Translations under genes and position numbers: made by a program
Source of the DNA: Comamonas sp. GB3 AK4-5
GTDB taxonomy: Bacteria > Pseudomonadota > Gammaproteobacteria > Burkholderiales > Burkholderiaceae_C
Assembly: GCF_041320665.1 (NCBI RefSeq)
Contig: NZ_CP166730.1
Span: forward strand, 1,612,001-1,676,000
Direction of reading: 5' to 3'
Length of the DNA stretch: 64,000 nucleotides
Shown: positions 1 to 9,659 of the stretch, piece after piece
Layout of the letters: the number at the start of each line of letters is the position of its first letter
Numbering within the stretch: the first letter of the stretch is position 1
Notes under the pieces: model-generated
The model's input: the letters and a program-made list of their open reading frames with translations, nothing else
What the model was told of the DNA's origin: nothing
Databases searched by the model: none

Positions 1-357
1 GTATCTGGCGGCGTAGCGGTCGAACAGGGCGGTGGACAGGGAGACGATGCGCCCGGCCACGGCTTCGCTGCTTTGGTCCTGCTGCTGGGCCTTGGCGATG
101 GCGTCTTCGCCCAGCTCGGGGGCCAGCACCTCGTTGAGCTTGTCCACCGCGGCGCGGTAGAGCAGCGTCATGCTTTGGTTGCCGGCCGAGATGGACACAT
201 CCATCGACGCCTGCAGGATTTGCGCATTGCGCTGGGTGCGCTGGCCTTCGCGGCTGGCGGCGGCGCTGCGTTGGGCCTGTTCCAGCTCGCTGCTGGCGGG
301 CTTGGCGCTGGCTGTGGACACATTGGGTGCGGCAAGGCTGCTGGTGGTGCTGACCAT
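1..357 (-). CDS. DUF5610-like protein, partial (C-terminus beyond the window)
   Basis: The reading frame runs from an ATG at 357 to the window edge, 119 codons without a stop. An AGGAGGAG ribosome site lies just upstream of the ATG. The N-terminal 45 residues are Ser/Ala/Gln-rich and look disordered. They are followed by segments such as SAGNQSMTLLYRAAVDKLNE and LAPELGEDAI, which resemble DUF5610 proteins as I remember them. The biochemical role of that family is not known to me. A sigma-28 promoter match upstream suggests expression with flagellar and chemotaxis genes. Family assignment is from memory of the motif; that it is a real gene is well supported. Confidence 0.7.
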   Translation of the reverse strand, partial: MVSTTSSLAAPNVSTASAKPASSELEQAQRSAAASREGQRTQRNAQILQASMDVSISAGNQSMTLLYRAAVDKLNEVLAPELGEDAIAKAQQQDQSSEAVAGRIVSLSTALFDRYAARY

Positions 358-698
358 GGTCTCCTCCTGTGGTGATGGATGTTTTGCGGTGCAGCTTGCA
401 GGGCTGCTTATCGTGCTTATCGGCAGCGGAGGAAAGAACTTGAGGCCGCTCCGCCGTAAATAAAAATGAGAGCAGTTGCTGCAAGATGGCACTGCGTTGT
501 GGATATAAAACTGCCTGAAACCGTTGTGCAGAAAGCATAGCCAGCTCTTGTTTTGCAGTGACTGATCTGGTGCTTGGTAAAAATATTTCATCTGATATGG
601 TCTTTCTGCCCCCTATCTGATTCTGTGCAAGAAGTGGCGGGCGTCGCATAGTCGGCTGCATTCCATGGCCTCAGAGCTACGACTGTGTTGACCTCCCG
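358..698. other. Divergent intergenic region between the DUF5610-like gene and ccoG
   Basis: It carries the sigma-28 promoter of the leftward gene and, presumably, the promoter of ccoG. The stretch around 460-610 is clearly more A/T-rich than its surroundings. I see no ORF of note and no clear FNR box (TTGAT-N4-ATCAA). Confidence 0.6.
417..443 (-). promoter_or_regulatory. Putative FliA (sigma-28) promoter of the DUF5610-like gene
   Basis: On the minus strand the sequence reads TCAAGTTC, exactly 11 bases, then GCCGATAA. The sigma-28 consensus is TAAAGTTT-N11-GCCGATAA, so the -10 box is perfect and the spacing is exact. The -35 box differs at two of eight positions. The predicted start of transcription is roughly 50 bases upstream of the ATG at 357. 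Confidence 0.7.
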
Positions 699-2165
699 AT
701 GAAACCGTCCCACGACTCCTCCCGCAATGCCTCCGGCAAGGCGGCTGCCCGTAAAACCATTCCCATCCATGTGGCCGAGCCCGAAGGCGAGTCCTTCTAC
801 GAAAAGCGCCAGAAGGTCCAGCCCCGCTCGGTGACCGGGCGCTTTGCGCACTGGCGCTGGGCGCTGGTGTGGATCACGCAGCTGTTTTTCTACGGCGTGC
901 CCTGGATGCAGATCCACGGCCGCCAGGCCCTGCTCTTCGATCTGGAGCAGCGGCGTTTCTACATCTTTGGCTGGTTGCTGGTGCCCCAGGACTTCATCTA
1001 CCTGGCGGTGCTGTTGATCATCAGCGCGCTGGCGCTGTTCCTGTTCACCACCGTGGCAGGGCGGCTGTGGTGCGGCTTCAGCTGCCCGCAGACCGTCTAT
1101 ACCGAGCTGTTCATGTGGATTGAGCGCCGCACCGAAGGCGACCGTAGCGCCCGCCTGCGCCTGGATGGCAGCGGCTGGACGGCCGAGAAAATCCTCAAGC
1201 GCGGCAGCAAGCATTTGCTGTGGGTGCTGGTGGCGCTGTGGACCGGCGTGACCTTTGTGGGCTACTTTGTGCCCATCCGCACGCTGGTGGTGGACCTGGC
1301 CAGCTTTGTCGGCCCCTGGCAGATGTTCTGGGCGCTGTTCTACGCCACGGCCACCTATGGCAACGCCGGTTTTTTGCGCGAGCAGGTCTGCAAATACATG
1401 TGCCCTTATGCGCGTTTTCAAAGCGCCATGATGGACAGCGACACCCTGGTGGTCAGCTACGACAGCGCCCGCGGTGAAGGCGAAAAAGGCCGTGCCCCGC
1501 GCGCCAAGGGGGTGGACCACCATGCCCAGGGCCTGGGCGACTGCATCGACTGCGGGCTGTGCGTGCAGGTCTGCCCCGTGGGCATTGATATCCGCAACGG
1601 CCTGCAGTACGAGTGCATAGGCTGCGGTCTGTGCATCGACGCCTGCAACAACGTGATGGACAAGATGCAGTACCCGCGTGGTCTGATTCGCCTGACCACG
1701 CAAAAAGCCCTGGCCGGCGGCTGGCGTGCGGCCCAGACCTGGCGGCGCATTGCCCGCCCCCGTGTGCTGCTGTATGCCACGGGCCTGGTGGCCATCAGCG
1801 TGGCCATGGTGGTCAGCCTCTACCAGCGCACGCCGCTGCAGGTGGACGTGGTGCGCGACCGGGGCACGCTGTCACGCATCGTGGCCGGCGGCCAGATCGA
1901 GAACATCTACCGCGTGCAGATTGCCAACGCCACCGAGCAGCCCCAGCGTTTTCGCCTGAGTGCCAGCGGACTGGAGGGCATACGTGTGGCCTCCGACACC
2001 GATGTGGGGCTGGACGCTGCCCAGGACCGCTGGGTGGTGGTTCGCCTGCAGGCGCCCTATGGCGTGGCGGCGGCCGGCTCGCATACCGTGCACATCCATG
2101 TCCAGGCCGAGGGCGATGTGGCCCTGCAAGTGGCCGCCAAGACCACCTTCCTGGTGCCGCGCTAG
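699..2165 (+). CDS. ccoG: Cytochrome c oxidase accessory protein CcoG (FixG/RdxA family)
   Basis: A 488-residue polyferredoxin-like membrane protein. The family helps assemble cbb3-type cytochrome oxidase, and CcoG has been described as a cupric reductase in copper delivery. Visible features are several membrane segments (about 52-70, 97-119, 170-195 and 355-375), the CGFSCP motif near residue 125, and two ferredoxin-type 4Fe-4S motifs: C282/C285/C288/C292 and C306/C309/C312/C316. The periplasmic C-terminal part has the Ig-like fold region typical of the family. Length and motif order match CcoG. It is solitary here, with no ccoNOPQ or ccoI/ccoS beside it in the window. A strong terminator follows. 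Confidence 0.95.
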   Translation: MKPSHDSSRNASGKAAARKTIPIHVAEPEGESFYEKRQKVQPRSVTGRFAHWRWALVWITQLFFYGVPWMQIHGRQALLFDLEQRRFYIFGWLLVPQDFIYLAVLLIISALALFLFTTVAGRLWCGFSCPQTVYTELFMWIERRTEGDRSARLRLDGSGWTAEKILKRGSKHLLWVLVALWTGVTFVGYFVPIRTLVVDLASFVGPWQMFWALFYATATYGNAGFLREQVCKYMCPYARFQSAMMDSDTLVVSYDSARGEGEKGRAPRAKGVDHHAQGLGDCIDCGLCVQVCPVGIDIRNGLQYECIGCGLCIDACNNVMDKMQYPRGLIRLTTQKALAGGWRAAQTWRRIARPRVLLYATGLVAISVAMVVSLYQRTPLQVDVVRDRGTLSRIVAGGQIENIYRVQIANATEQPQRFRLSASGLEGIRVASDTDVGLDAAQDRWVVVRLQAPYGVAAAGSHTVHIHVQAEGDVALQVAAKTTFLVPR

Positions 2166-2492
2166 CCCAACAAAGGCGCCTGTTTAAGGCTCCTGTATCC
2201 CTTGTGTTGCTGGCAGCTTTCCGCTGCCATCCTTTACGGTCTGCTTAGTCAGACCGTTTTTTTTATTTCCTTCTTCTGAGAAGCCTTGCGGCTTCATGGG
2301 CAGCTCGTTTGAAGGCGGCCATACAGCGCTTGAGGCTTTGTTGCCTGCCCTTGCCGTATACGCATACTGTCTGCGGGCACGCGCCGCGCCTGAAGCACTG
2401 TCTGGCCGTTGTGGGGTGCCGTTCTGCGCCCGCTGCACTGCCTAGGCCCGCTCCTGCCGGCACTCCGCCTCGCAATTCCGTGGTGAATTTTT
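2166..2492. other. Convergent intergenic region, ccoG / MocR regulator
   Basis: Apart from the terminator at 2236-2264 I see nothing recognisable. The stretch from 2265 to 2492 has no convincing ORF and no match to the repeats found elsewhere in the window. Confidence 0.5.
2236..2264 (+). terminator. Rho-independent terminator of ccoG
   Basis: A perfect 8-bp stem ACGGTCTG / CAGACCGT with a 6-base loop is followed by eight T residues. It lies about 70 bases after the ccoG stop codon. Confidence 0.93.
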
Positions 2493-4004
2493 TCAGGCCG
2501 AGGCGGGTGCTGTCATCTCACAGCACCACTGCCCCAGTTGTTGGAGCGCAGTGTCTATGGCGGGGCTCCACGCCATCCCATAGTTCAACCGCAGGCAATG
2601 GGCAAAAGCCGGGCTGGCGCTGAACATGGCGCCGGGCGCCAGGCTGATGCCCTGCTGCAGCGCGCGCTGGTACAGGGCCCAGGCGTCGCAGCCTGCGGGC
2701 AGCTCCAGCCACAGAAAATAGCCGCCTTCTGGCCGGGTGGCGCGGGTGCCGGCGGGGAAGTGGCGGGCAATGGCCTCGGCCATGCGGTCGCGCTGCAGTG
2801 CCAGGCCGTGGCGCAGATGGCGCAAATGCTTGTCGTAGCCCACACCTTCCAGGTACTGGGCCAGGGCGGCCTGGGCCGGGGCGTTGCTGCCAATGGAGGT
2901 GGTGAGCTTGTGGCGTGCCACGGCGGCGGTAAAGCGCCCGGCTGCGGCCCAGCCTATGCGCCAGCCCGGCGCCAGGCATTTGGAAAACGAGCTGCAGTGC
3001 AGCACCCAGCCCTCGCGGTCCCAGGCCTTGGCGGGCAGGGGGCGTTGGGGGGCAAAGTACAGCTCGCCATACACATCGTCCTCGACCAGGGGCAGGCGGT
3101 GGCGTGTGACCAGCTCTACCAGGGCCTGCTTGTGGGTTGCGGGCATCAGGCTGCCCAGCGGGTTCTGGAAATTGGTCATCAGCCACACGGCCTGGGGCTG
3201 GTATTGGGCGATGGCAGCCTCCAGCGCCTGCAGGTCCAGGCCATCGCGCGGGTGGGTGGGCACCTCGATGGCATGCAGGCCCAGGCGCTCCAGCGCCTGC
3301 AGGGCCGCGTAAAAACAGGGCGATTCCACCACCACCGCGCCACCGGGGCGGGTGACGGCGGCCAGGCACAGGTTTAGCGCCTCCAGCGCGCCATTGGTGA
3401 TGACCAGGTCATCCACGGCCAGCGGCATGCCATCGGCCAGATAGCGCCGTGCAATCTGGCGGCGCAGGCCCAGGTGGCCGGGGGTGAGGTCATCCAGTGC
3501 CGGCCGGTCTTCGGCCGATTGCCGGGTGCTGGCCACCATAGCGCGTGCCAGCCGGTGCCAGGGAAACCATTGCGGCCCGGGAAAGGCGCTGCCCAGCGGC
3601 ACCGTGCCCTGCTGCAAGCTGGCCTGCAGCACGGAAAACACGCGCTCCGTCACATCCACCTGCACCGATGCGTTGTCGGGCTGGGACAGGGCTTCGGGCT
3701 CCGGTGGCGCCAAGCGCCCGCCCTGGGCCACAAAGTAACCCGAGCGCTCACGCGCACGGATCAGCCCACGCGCTTCCAGCAGGTAATAGGCCTGGAACAC
3801 GGTGGACGGGCTGACCTGGCGCTGGGCACAGCTTTGGCGCACCGAGGGCAGGCGATCGCCCGGGCGCAGCACACCGTCGCGTATGGAGGCTTCAATCTCC
3901 GCCGCCAGTTGCTGGTAGCGGTTCAGGGGTGAGGAGGAGGCAGAGGACACAGGGCGCAAACTGTAGCGCAAGCGTCGGAGCCATCCCCCGACCGCGTTGT
4001 TCAT
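2493..4004 (-). CDS. MocR-family regulator (GntR HTH + aminotransferase-like domain)
   Basis: A 503-residue protein with the two-domain architecture of MocR regulators. An N-terminal GntR winged helix covers about residues 25-95 (NRYQQLAAEIEASI, RPGDRLPSVRQ, SPSTVFQAYYLLEARGLI). A fold type I aminotransferase-like domain follows; the PLP-binding lysine is in the motif SSFSKCLAPGWRIGW. Such proteins sense PLP or amino compounds and control nearby amino-acid or vitamin genes. I chose the ATG at 4004; the frame stays open upstream, but that part looks non-coding. The gene lies downstream of an EamA exporter on the same strand, separated by a structured repeat. Its target is unknown; the exporter is a reasonable guess. 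Confidence 0.88.
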   Translation of the reverse strand: MNNAVGGWLRRLRYSLRPVSSASSSPLNRYQQLAAEIEASIRDGVLRPGDRLPSVRQSCAQRQVSPSTVFQAYYLLEARGLIRARERSGYFVAQGGRLAPPEPEALSQPDNASVQVDVTERVFSVLQASLQQGTVPLGSAFPGPQWFPWHRLARAMVASTRQSAEDRPALDDLTPGHLGLRRQIARRYLADGMPLAVDDLVITNGALEALNLCLAAVTRPGGAVVVESPCFYAALQALERLGLHAIEVPTHPRDGLDLQALEAAIAQYQPQAVWLMTNFQNPLGSLMPATHKQALVELVTRHRLPLVEDDVYGELYFAPQRPLPAKAWDREGWVLHCSSFSKCLAPGWRIGWAAAGRFTAAVARHKLTTSIGSNAPAQAALAQYLEGVGYDKHLRHLRHGLALQRDRMAEAIARHFPAGTRATRPEGGYFLWLELPAGCDAWALYQRALQQGISLAPGAMFSASPAFAHCLRLNYGMAWSPAIDTALQQLGQWCCEMTAPASA

Positions 4005-4112
4005 GCCTTGGTTTGTGCAATGCTTCTGCGCCAGGTCATGTTCATGTTTGGGACATCCCCGTGCCCAAGGGGTAACTTCGCGCAATACAGGCGTTTCATC
4101 AGGTCGCTGCAC

Positions 4113-4235
4113 GCAAAAACTGGCGCGACCCATGCCAGGGCACCGCGCAAGGGCCGCCCCGCCGCGCTGGTGCCGTCCCCCTCCGGCGCGCAGCGCCTAA
4201 AGAGGGGTGAAGGCGCAAAGCGCCTCAGGGGGTGC
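4113..4235 (-). repeat. Structured intergenic repeat R1, copy 1
   Basis: Reads leftward. It starts with CACCCCCTGA, whose TGA is the stop codon of the EamA gene. It then forms stem 1 (GGCGC/GCGCC), stem 2 closing with GGAGGGGG, a GGCACC/GGTGCC pair around the conserved core, and a CTGGC/GCCAG stem followed by five T. It probably ends the EamA transcript. Confidence 0.8.
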
Positions 4236-5112
4236 TTGGTCTGAGAACCAACCACAGCGCCAACGCGATCAGCCCGCCGCCGGCCACATGGGCCCAGCCC
4301 ACGGCCTCGCCCAGCAGCAGCCAACCCCAGAGCACGCCAAACAGCGGGATCAAAAAGGTCACGGTCAGCGCCTTCAGCGCGCCCACATCGGCAATCAAGC
4401 GGAAATACAGCACATAGGCCCAGGCCGTGCACAGCAGGCCCAGGGCCAGCAAGGCGATGGCCACGGTGGGCGTCAGCGCGGCCAGCGGCAAAGGCTGCAG
4501 CCACAGCGAGCCGGCAGCCAGCGGCAGCAGCATGGCCACGGCGCCGCACTGGCTGCCCAGGGCCACCAGGCGGCTGTCCAGACCGCCGCGCTGGCCTATC
4601 CAGCGCTGGGTCAGATAGCCCGCCAGCCCATAGCACAGCGTGGCCACCAGGCAGGCGGCCACGGCCCAGAGTGCGGCCGCATCCAGCGGCAGCGGGCCGG
4701 TGCGCATCAGCACGGCCACGCCGGCCAGGCCCATGCACAGTCCCAGCAGCTTGCTGGCCGTGGCGCGCTCGCCAAAGAACAGGCTGCCCAGCAGCACACC
4801 CATCAGCGGCGTCATGGCGTTGAGGATGGCGCTATAGCCCGCCGGCAGCACCTGGGCGGCCAGGGCATACATGGCAAAGGGAACGCCGGAATTGACCAGG
4901 CCCAGCGCCAGCGCGGCACGGCCCTTGCCGTCAAAACGCAGGGGCACGCGCTGCAGCCCCACCAGCAGGGCCAGGCCCAGGGCACCCAGCAGCACCCGGG
5001 CGCCGGCCGTGGGCAGGGCGCCCAGCGCGGGCACGGCAATGCGCATGGACAGATAGCTGCCGCCCCACAGGGCGGCCAGCAGCAGCAGGCGGATCAGACT
5101 GGCGAGTGGCAT
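4225..5112 (-). CDS. DMT-superfamily EamA transporter
   Basis: A 295-residue integral membrane protein with about ten hydrophobic segments in two homologous halves, the pattern of EamA drug/metabolite exporters. It begins MPLASLIRLLLLAALWGGSY, and the WGGSY motif near the N-terminus is typical. The second half starts around AAALWAVAACLVATLCYGLA. The frame is open 21 codons upstream, but the ATG at 5112 gives the normal family N-terminus. The stop codon lies inside repeat R1. Substrate is unknown; members export amino acids, metabolites or drugs. The MocR gene downstream on the same strand may regulate it. Confidence 0.88.
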   Translation of the reverse strand: MPLASLIRLLLLAALWGGSYLSMRIAVPALGALPTAGARVLLGALGLALLVGLQRVPLRFDGKGRAALALGLVNSGVPFAMYALAAQVLPAGYSAILNAMTPLMGVLLGSLFFGERATASKLLGLCMGLAGVAVLMRTGPLPLDAAALWAVAACLVATLCYGLAGYLTQRWIGQRGGLDSRLVALGSQCGAVAMLLPLAAGSLWLQPLPLAALTPTVAIALLALGLLCTAWAYVLYFRLIADVGALKALTVTFLIPLFGVLWGWLLLGEAVGWAHVAGGGLIALALWLVLRPSTP

Positions 5113-5808
5113 GGCTGGTGTTGGAGAAAAACGAGGGTTTGTGAAGAAGCAGGGGGAAGCATGTGATCCAGGCAAAACAGGGTTTGCATATCCGCCACGC
5201 GTTGCCGAATTTCAGCTTGGAGAGCGCCCTAAATCTCACACGTTTGGTGTGCTTGGAAGAACGCACTGTAAGGGGAACGCACATGACGTGCTTCCCGTTT
5301 TTTGCGATGTAGTTGCAGACATGAAATACACAACACGCTTGCCAGAGAACGATCCAGTGCACTGCATTGCTAGAGCGCTGCAGATGGAATGCGCCACGCA
5401 TTGACTTGGCGCTATACCCAGATGTGTGCCTGCTTTGCTTGGTCGCACGCGATGCACGACCAGTGGCGTGTCGACCAGGGGGCGTGGTTTAGCGTCGGTG
5501 TTTTGAAACCGGTTGTATTGCCCAGTTCCCCGTGGGATGTACAGCGGATCAGCCTGCACACAGCTTGCCGTACCGAAGACGGTTTGTAGCGTCTACGTTG
5601 CGTGACAAAGCTGCAGCAGGAGTCGGGCAAGGGGCGCTAGTGTCCGGCGGCTCGTTCGCCCGAGCGGGCCGCCATGGCCCCGGAAGGGGCTGCTGCTGCG
5701 GCGCATTGCCTGGCGGGAATTCGGCCTGAATTGGGTCGAACTTCGATCTTGCCGCCACGACCTCGCGAGGCGGATATTTGCCTAAAGAACCATATTGGAG
5801 ACTTCCCC
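5113..5808. other. Long intergenic region with no recognised gene
   Basis: About 700 bases between the divergent EamA and ROK genes. The segment 5160-5600 is less GC-rich than its neighbours. Short ORFs exist on both strands, but none has convincing coding character or a family I know. The promoters of both flanking genes must lie here. It could be a decayed gene or an old insertion. Confidence 0.5.
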
Positions 5809-7020
5809 TTGGATTCCTGGTCCTCTCTTGCCGCAGGCGAGCAACTTGTGCTGGAGTCGCTGTTCTGGTCCAAGGCCGCATCCCGCAATGAACTTGCCCT
5901 GCGGCTTAGACAGTCGAAGAGCAAGGCCAACACCGTGGTGGCAGCGCTGATTGCCCAGGGCCTGGTGGCGGAAGTGGGGCATGTGTTGCACGGCACGGGC
6001 CGGCCTGCCGAGATGCTGCGTATCTCGGACACCTTGGGCGTGCTGCTGGCCATTGATATCGGCGCGACCAGCATGTCGGTCGCGGTGTTGACGCCGAATA
6101 TGTCTATATTGGCACTGCACAGCGAGGAGGTGGATGTCCGCGATGCGCAGCAGGGCCCTACGGTGGTGCTGGCGCGGGCCAGAACCTTGGCCTTGACGCT
6201 GCTGGAGCGCCGAGGAAAAAAGGCGAGCGATGTGCTGGCCATAGGCATAGGCGTTCCCGGGCCGGTGAACATGGAAAGCGCGCAGCTGGTCAACCCGCCG
6301 CTGATGCCGGGCTGGGGCGACTTCTCCATTCGGGACTTCATGCGCGACAGCTTCAGCGCGCCGGTGTTTGTCGATAACGATATGAACATCCGGGCCATCG
6401 GCGAGCTGCGGCAGCTGCACCGCAGCGTCTCCAATTTTTTGGTCGTCAAGGTGGGCACCGGCATAGGCTGCGGCATCGTTTGCGAAGGCAAGATCTACCG
6501 TGGCGCCACAGGGTCGGCAGGCGATGTGGGCCATATCTGTGTGGATATCAACGGGCCGCGCTGCCATTGCGGCAACGTGGGCTGTGTGGAGGCCATGGCC
6601 GCCCGTCCGGCCGTGGAGCGCCTGGCCCAGGAAGCCATGGAGCGCGGTGACAGCGAGGCGTTGCAGCGCCATGCCGGCAAGGAAGGGGCGCTGGACCTGG
6701 CCGCTGTGGGAGCGGCCAGCCGCGAAGGCGATGTGGTGGCCAACCGCATCATCCAGCGCTCCGGCATGCTGGTCGGCCAGATGCTGGCCTCGGTCGTCAA
6801 CTTCTTCAACCCCTCGCATGTTTTTTTGACGGGCAGCATCGTCACCATCGGGCCCTTGTTTCTCGCGGCCGTGCGGCAAAGCATCTACCAGCGCTCGCTG
6901 GCGCTTTCCACCCGCAATCTGCATGTGCAGTACACCTCTTTGGGCGATACGGGAGGTATCACGGGTGCGGGCGTGCTGGCCATGCAAGAGCTGCTCAAGT
7001 CGGGGCGTCTGCGCCCATGA
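5809..7020 (+). CDS. ROK-family transcriptional regulator
   Basis: A 403-residue protein with an N-terminal winged helix (LVLESLFWSKAASRNELALRL onward) and a ROK sugar-kinase-like domain. It shows the nucleotide-binding segment LLAIDIGATSMSVAV, the VGTGIGCGIV motif, and the ROK zinc signature CHCGNVGCVEA near residue 250. The start is probably the TTG at 5809, preceded by a GGAG site; an ATG far upstream at 5674 would add 45 unlikely residues. Its last four bases (ATGA) overlap the start of the ABC ATPase gene, so the two are translationally coupled. By context it should sense the sugar, or a product of the sugar, carried by the downstream transporter. Confidence 0.9.
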   Translation: MDSWSSLAAGEQLVLESLFWSKAASRNELALRLRQSKSKANTVVAALIAQGLVAEVGHVLHGTGRPAEMLRISDTLGVLLAIDIGATSMSVAVLTPNMSILALHSEEVDVRDAQQGPTVVLARARTLALTLLERRGKKASDVLAIGIGVPGPVNMESAQLVNPPLMPGWGDFSIRDFMRDSFSAPVFVDNDMNIRAIGELRQLHRSVSNFLVVKVGTGIGCGIVCEGKIYRGATGSAGDVGHICVDINGPRCHCGNVGCVEAMAARPAVERLAQEAMERGDSEALQRHAGKEGALDLAAVGAASREGDVVANRIIQRSGMLVGQMLASVVNFFNPSHVFLTGSIVTIGPLFLAAVRQSIYQRSLALSTRNLHVQYTSLGDTGGITGAGVLAMQELLKSGRLRP

Positions 7021-8603
7021 ACGCGGCACCATCTCTTGGCGTGGAGTTTGTCGATGTCGTCAAGGCATTCGGCGCCGTGCGTGTGCTGCGCGGGGTGAGC
7101 TTTGTGCTGGACGCTGGCCGCGTGCACGGGCTTCTGGGTGAAAACGGCGCGGGCAAATCCACGCTGATGAAAATTCTGGCGGGCTATGAAGCCGCGACCT
7201 CCGGCAGCGTGCTGGTCAACGGGCAGGCGCAGCGCTTTGCCAGCTCCCGCGATGCCGAGGCGCTGGGCATTGTGCTCATCCACCAGGAGTTCAATCTGGC
7301 CGATGACCTGAGCATTGCCCAGAATATTTTTCTGGGCCACGAGCTCAAGCGTGGCTGGCTGCTGGACGAGGCCGTCATGGAACGTGCGGCCGCCGATGCG
7401 CTGGCGCAGATCGGCCTGCAGCTGTCACCCAAGACCCGGGTGGGGGATTTGCAGGTGGCCGAAAAGCAGATGGTGGAGATTGCCAAGGCGCTGTCGCGGC
7501 GCGTGCGCCTGCTCATCCTGGACGAGCCCACTGCATCGCTGACCCCCAATGAAGCCCAGCGCCTGTTTCAGCTGATAGAGCGGCTGCGCGCAGACGGGGT
7601 GACCATGGTCTACATCTCGCACAAGCTCCAAGAGATCGAGCGCATCACCGACGACGTCATCGTCATGCGCGACGGTTGCCTGGTGGCGCGGGCCCCTACC
7701 TGCGCCTTGACGCGTGCGCAGATGGCCCATTTGATGGTGGGACGCGAACTTGCAGACCTCTACCCCCCACGCAATGTGATTCCGGACGATGCCCCCGTCA
7801 TGCTCTCGGTGCGTGATTTCACAGTCCTGGGCCGGGTCCTGGAGGCTGGGTTTGCGGTGCGCGCCGGGGAGGTGCTGGGCTTTGCCGGGCTGGTGGGCGC
7901 GGGCCGTACCGAATTGTTCGAGGGCCTGCTGGGCCTGCGGCCTGCCCATGGCGAGGTGGTGATGCAGGGCAAGCGCCTGCTGCATGGCAAGGGCTGGCGC
8001 AATCCGAGAGAAGCCGTGCAAAGCGGCCTGGGTTATCTGAGCGAAGACCGCAAAGGCAAGGGCTTGCACCTGGAGCTGGGGCTGTCGCAAAACCTGACGC
8101 TGATGGCGCTGCAGCAGCACGCCAGGCCCTGGTTGCAGCCCGCTTCCGAAAAGGCGGCGCTGGAGGAGGCCATCAACCAATACGGTATCCGCAGCCGTTC
8201 GCTGGATGTGAAGGCAGGAGCGCTTTCGGGCGGCAACCAGCAAAAGCTGGCACTGGCCAAGGTGCTGCAGCCATGCCCCAAGGTCGTCGTGCTGGATGAG
8301 CCCACACGCGGCGTCGATGTGGGTGCCAAGCGGGATATTTATTTTCTGATCCACGAGCTGGCCTGCGCCGGGCTGGCCGTCATCGTGATTTCTTCCGAAC
8401 TGGTTGAGCTGATCGGCCTGTGCCACCGCGTGGTGGTCATGCGTGCCGGTCGCTGCGCGGCCACGCTGGATGCCCACCATCTGACCGAAGAGGAGTTGAT
8501 AGGCCATGCAACAGGAACCGTCGCCGACCCTGACACAGGCTGCGCCAGCAGCCGGGACAAGCACCCGCAGCAACCGGATCCCTCTTGCCCGCCAGTGGCA
8601 TAA
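7017..8603 (+). CDS. Sugar ABC transporter ATP-binding protein (RbsA/MglA-type)
   Basis: A 528-residue double ATPase of the carbohydrate-uptake CUT2 class. The first domain has Walker [10 protein letters not shown] near residue 40 and Walker [14 protein letters not shown]. The second has the degenerate Walker [10 protein letters not shown] usual for this class, the signature [15 protein letters not shown] and Walker [14 protein letters not shown]. It overlaps the regulator upstream by ATGA. Its last 98 bases overlap the start of the permease gene in another frame, an unusually long overlap; the Ser/Pro-rich tail after [10 protein letters not shown] may be dispensable. The permease and binding protein genes follow. 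The substrate is unknown. Confidence 0.93.
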   Translation: MNAAPSLGVEFVDVVKAFGAVRVLRGVSFVLDAGRVHGLLGENGAGKSTLMKILAGYEAATSGSVLVNGQAQRFASSRDAEALGIVLIHQEFNLADDLSIAQNIFLGHELKRGWLLDEAVMERAAADALAQIGLQLSPKTRVGDLQVAEKQMVEIAKALSRRVRLLILDEPTASLTPNEAQRLFQLIERLRADGVTMVYISHKLQEIERITDDVIVMRDGCLVARAPTCALTRAQMAHLMVGRELADLYPPRNVIPDDAPVMLSVRDFTVLGRVLEAGFAVRAGEVLGFAGLVGAGRTELFEGLLGLRPAHGEVVMQGKRLLHGKGWRNPREAVQSGLGYLSEDRKGKGLHLELGLSQNLTLMALQQHARPWLQPASEKAALEEAINQYGIRSRSLDVKAGALSGGNQQKLALAKVLQPCPKVVVLDEPTRGVDVGAKRDIYFLIHELACAGLAVIVISSELVELIGLCHRVVVMRAGRCAATLDAHHLTEEELIGHATGTVADPDTGCASSRDKHPQQPDPSCPPVA

Positions 8604-9531
8604 GCTGGGCCCCGCGCTGGGGCTGGGGCTGCTGTGCCTGGCCGGGTCCTGGCTCAACAGCGATTTCGCCAGCCTGGAGAACCTGCTGAATGTGCTGTCG
8701 CGCACGGCCTTCATCGGCATCATTGCCGTGGGCATGTGCTTTGTCATCACCACGGGCGGCATCGATCTGTCGGTGGGCTCCATGGCCGCGCTCATTGCGG
8801 GCTGCGTCATCTGGTGCATCAACGCGGTCGCGCCCTGGCTGGACTCTGCGCTGCTGAGCGTGGCTCTGGGCGCCGCGCTGGCCGTGGTCATGGGCGCTTT
8901 GTGCGGGCTGGCCCATGGCCTTTTGATCACCAAGGGGCATGTCGAGCCCTTCATCGTGACCCTGGGCACGCTGGGCATCTTCCGCGCGGTACTGACCTAT
9001 TTGTCGAATGGCGGCGCGCTCTCTTTGGATGACAGCTTGCTGAGCGTCTATGCCCCGGTGTACTACGGAAGCATCGCCGGCATTCCCGTGCCGGTGTGGG
9101 TGTTCATCCTCGTGGCGCTGGTGGGTGGTGTGATCTTGGGACGCACGCCCTATGGCCGCTATGTGCAGGCCGTGGGCTCGAATGAACAGGTGGCGCGTTA
9201 CGCCGCCGTTGATGTGGTGCGGGTCAAGATCACCACCTATGTGCTGCTGGGCGTTTGCGTGGGCATTGCCACGCTGCTGTATGTGCCGCGTCTGGGGTCG
9301 GCCTCTCCCACCACGGGCCTGCTGTGGGAGCTGGAGGCCATCACCGCCGTCATCGTGGGCGGCACGGCGCTCAAGGGCGGCAGCGGCACCATGACGGGCA
9401 CGGTCATAGGCGCCATCGTGCTGTCGGTGATCAGCAACATCCTGAACCTGACCAGCATCATCAGCGTCTACCTGAACGCGGCCGTGCAGGGCGTGGCCAT
9501 CATCGTTGTCGCGTTGTTGCAGAGGCGGTGA
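8506..9531 (+). CDS. Sugar ABC transporter permease (RbsC-type)
   Basis: A 341-residue inner-membrane protein of the BPD_transp_2 family. It has a hydrophilic N-terminus of about 40 residues, then about eight to ten membrane segments. The family motifs are clear: [16 protein letters not shown] and, near the end, [20 protein letters not shown]. It partners the double ATPase upstream and the binding protein downstream. The stop codon is followed within 10 bases by repeat R1, so the binding protein, 563 bases further on, may be expressed separately. Confidence 0.93.
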   Translation: MQQEPSPTLTQAAPAAGTSTRSNRIPLARQWHKLGPALGLGLLCLAGSWLNSDFASLENLLNVLSRTAFIGIIAVGMCFVITTGGIDLSVGSMAALIAGCVIWCINAVAPWLDSALLSVALGAALAVVMGALCGLAHGLLITKGHVEPFIVTLGTLGIFRAVLTYLSNGGALSLDDSLLSVYAPVYYGSIAGIPVPVWVFILVALVGGVILGRTPYGRYVQAVGSNEQVARYAAVDVVRVKITTYVLLGVCVGIATLLYVPRLGSASPTTGLLWELEAITAVIVGGTALKGGSGTMTGTVIGAIVLSVISNILNLTSIISVYLNAAVQGVAIIVVALLQRR

Positions 9532-9537
9532 GATGGG

Positions 9538-9659
9538 ACACCCCCTGAGCCGCTTCGCGTCTTCCCCCTCTCTGGCACTGCGTGCCGGAGGGGGACGGCA
9601 CCAGCGCGGCGGGGCGGCCCTTGCGCGGCGCCCTGGCATGGGCCCGCGCCAGTTTTTTG
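9538..9659 (+). repeat. Structured intergenic repeat R1, copy 2
   Basis: Starts ACACCCCCTGAG just after the permease stop. Stem 2 is CCCCCTC...GAGGGGG with an inner GGCAC/GTGCC hairpin. The core is GGCACC...GGCGCC, and the final stem CTGGC/GCCAG is followed by six T. Confidence 0.85.

Noticed and set aside
5236..5559. Short minus-strand frame in the EamA/ROK gap as a gene
   Set aside because: No recognisable domain, no good ribosome site, and Cys/Thr/Ser-rich composition unlike nearby genes.
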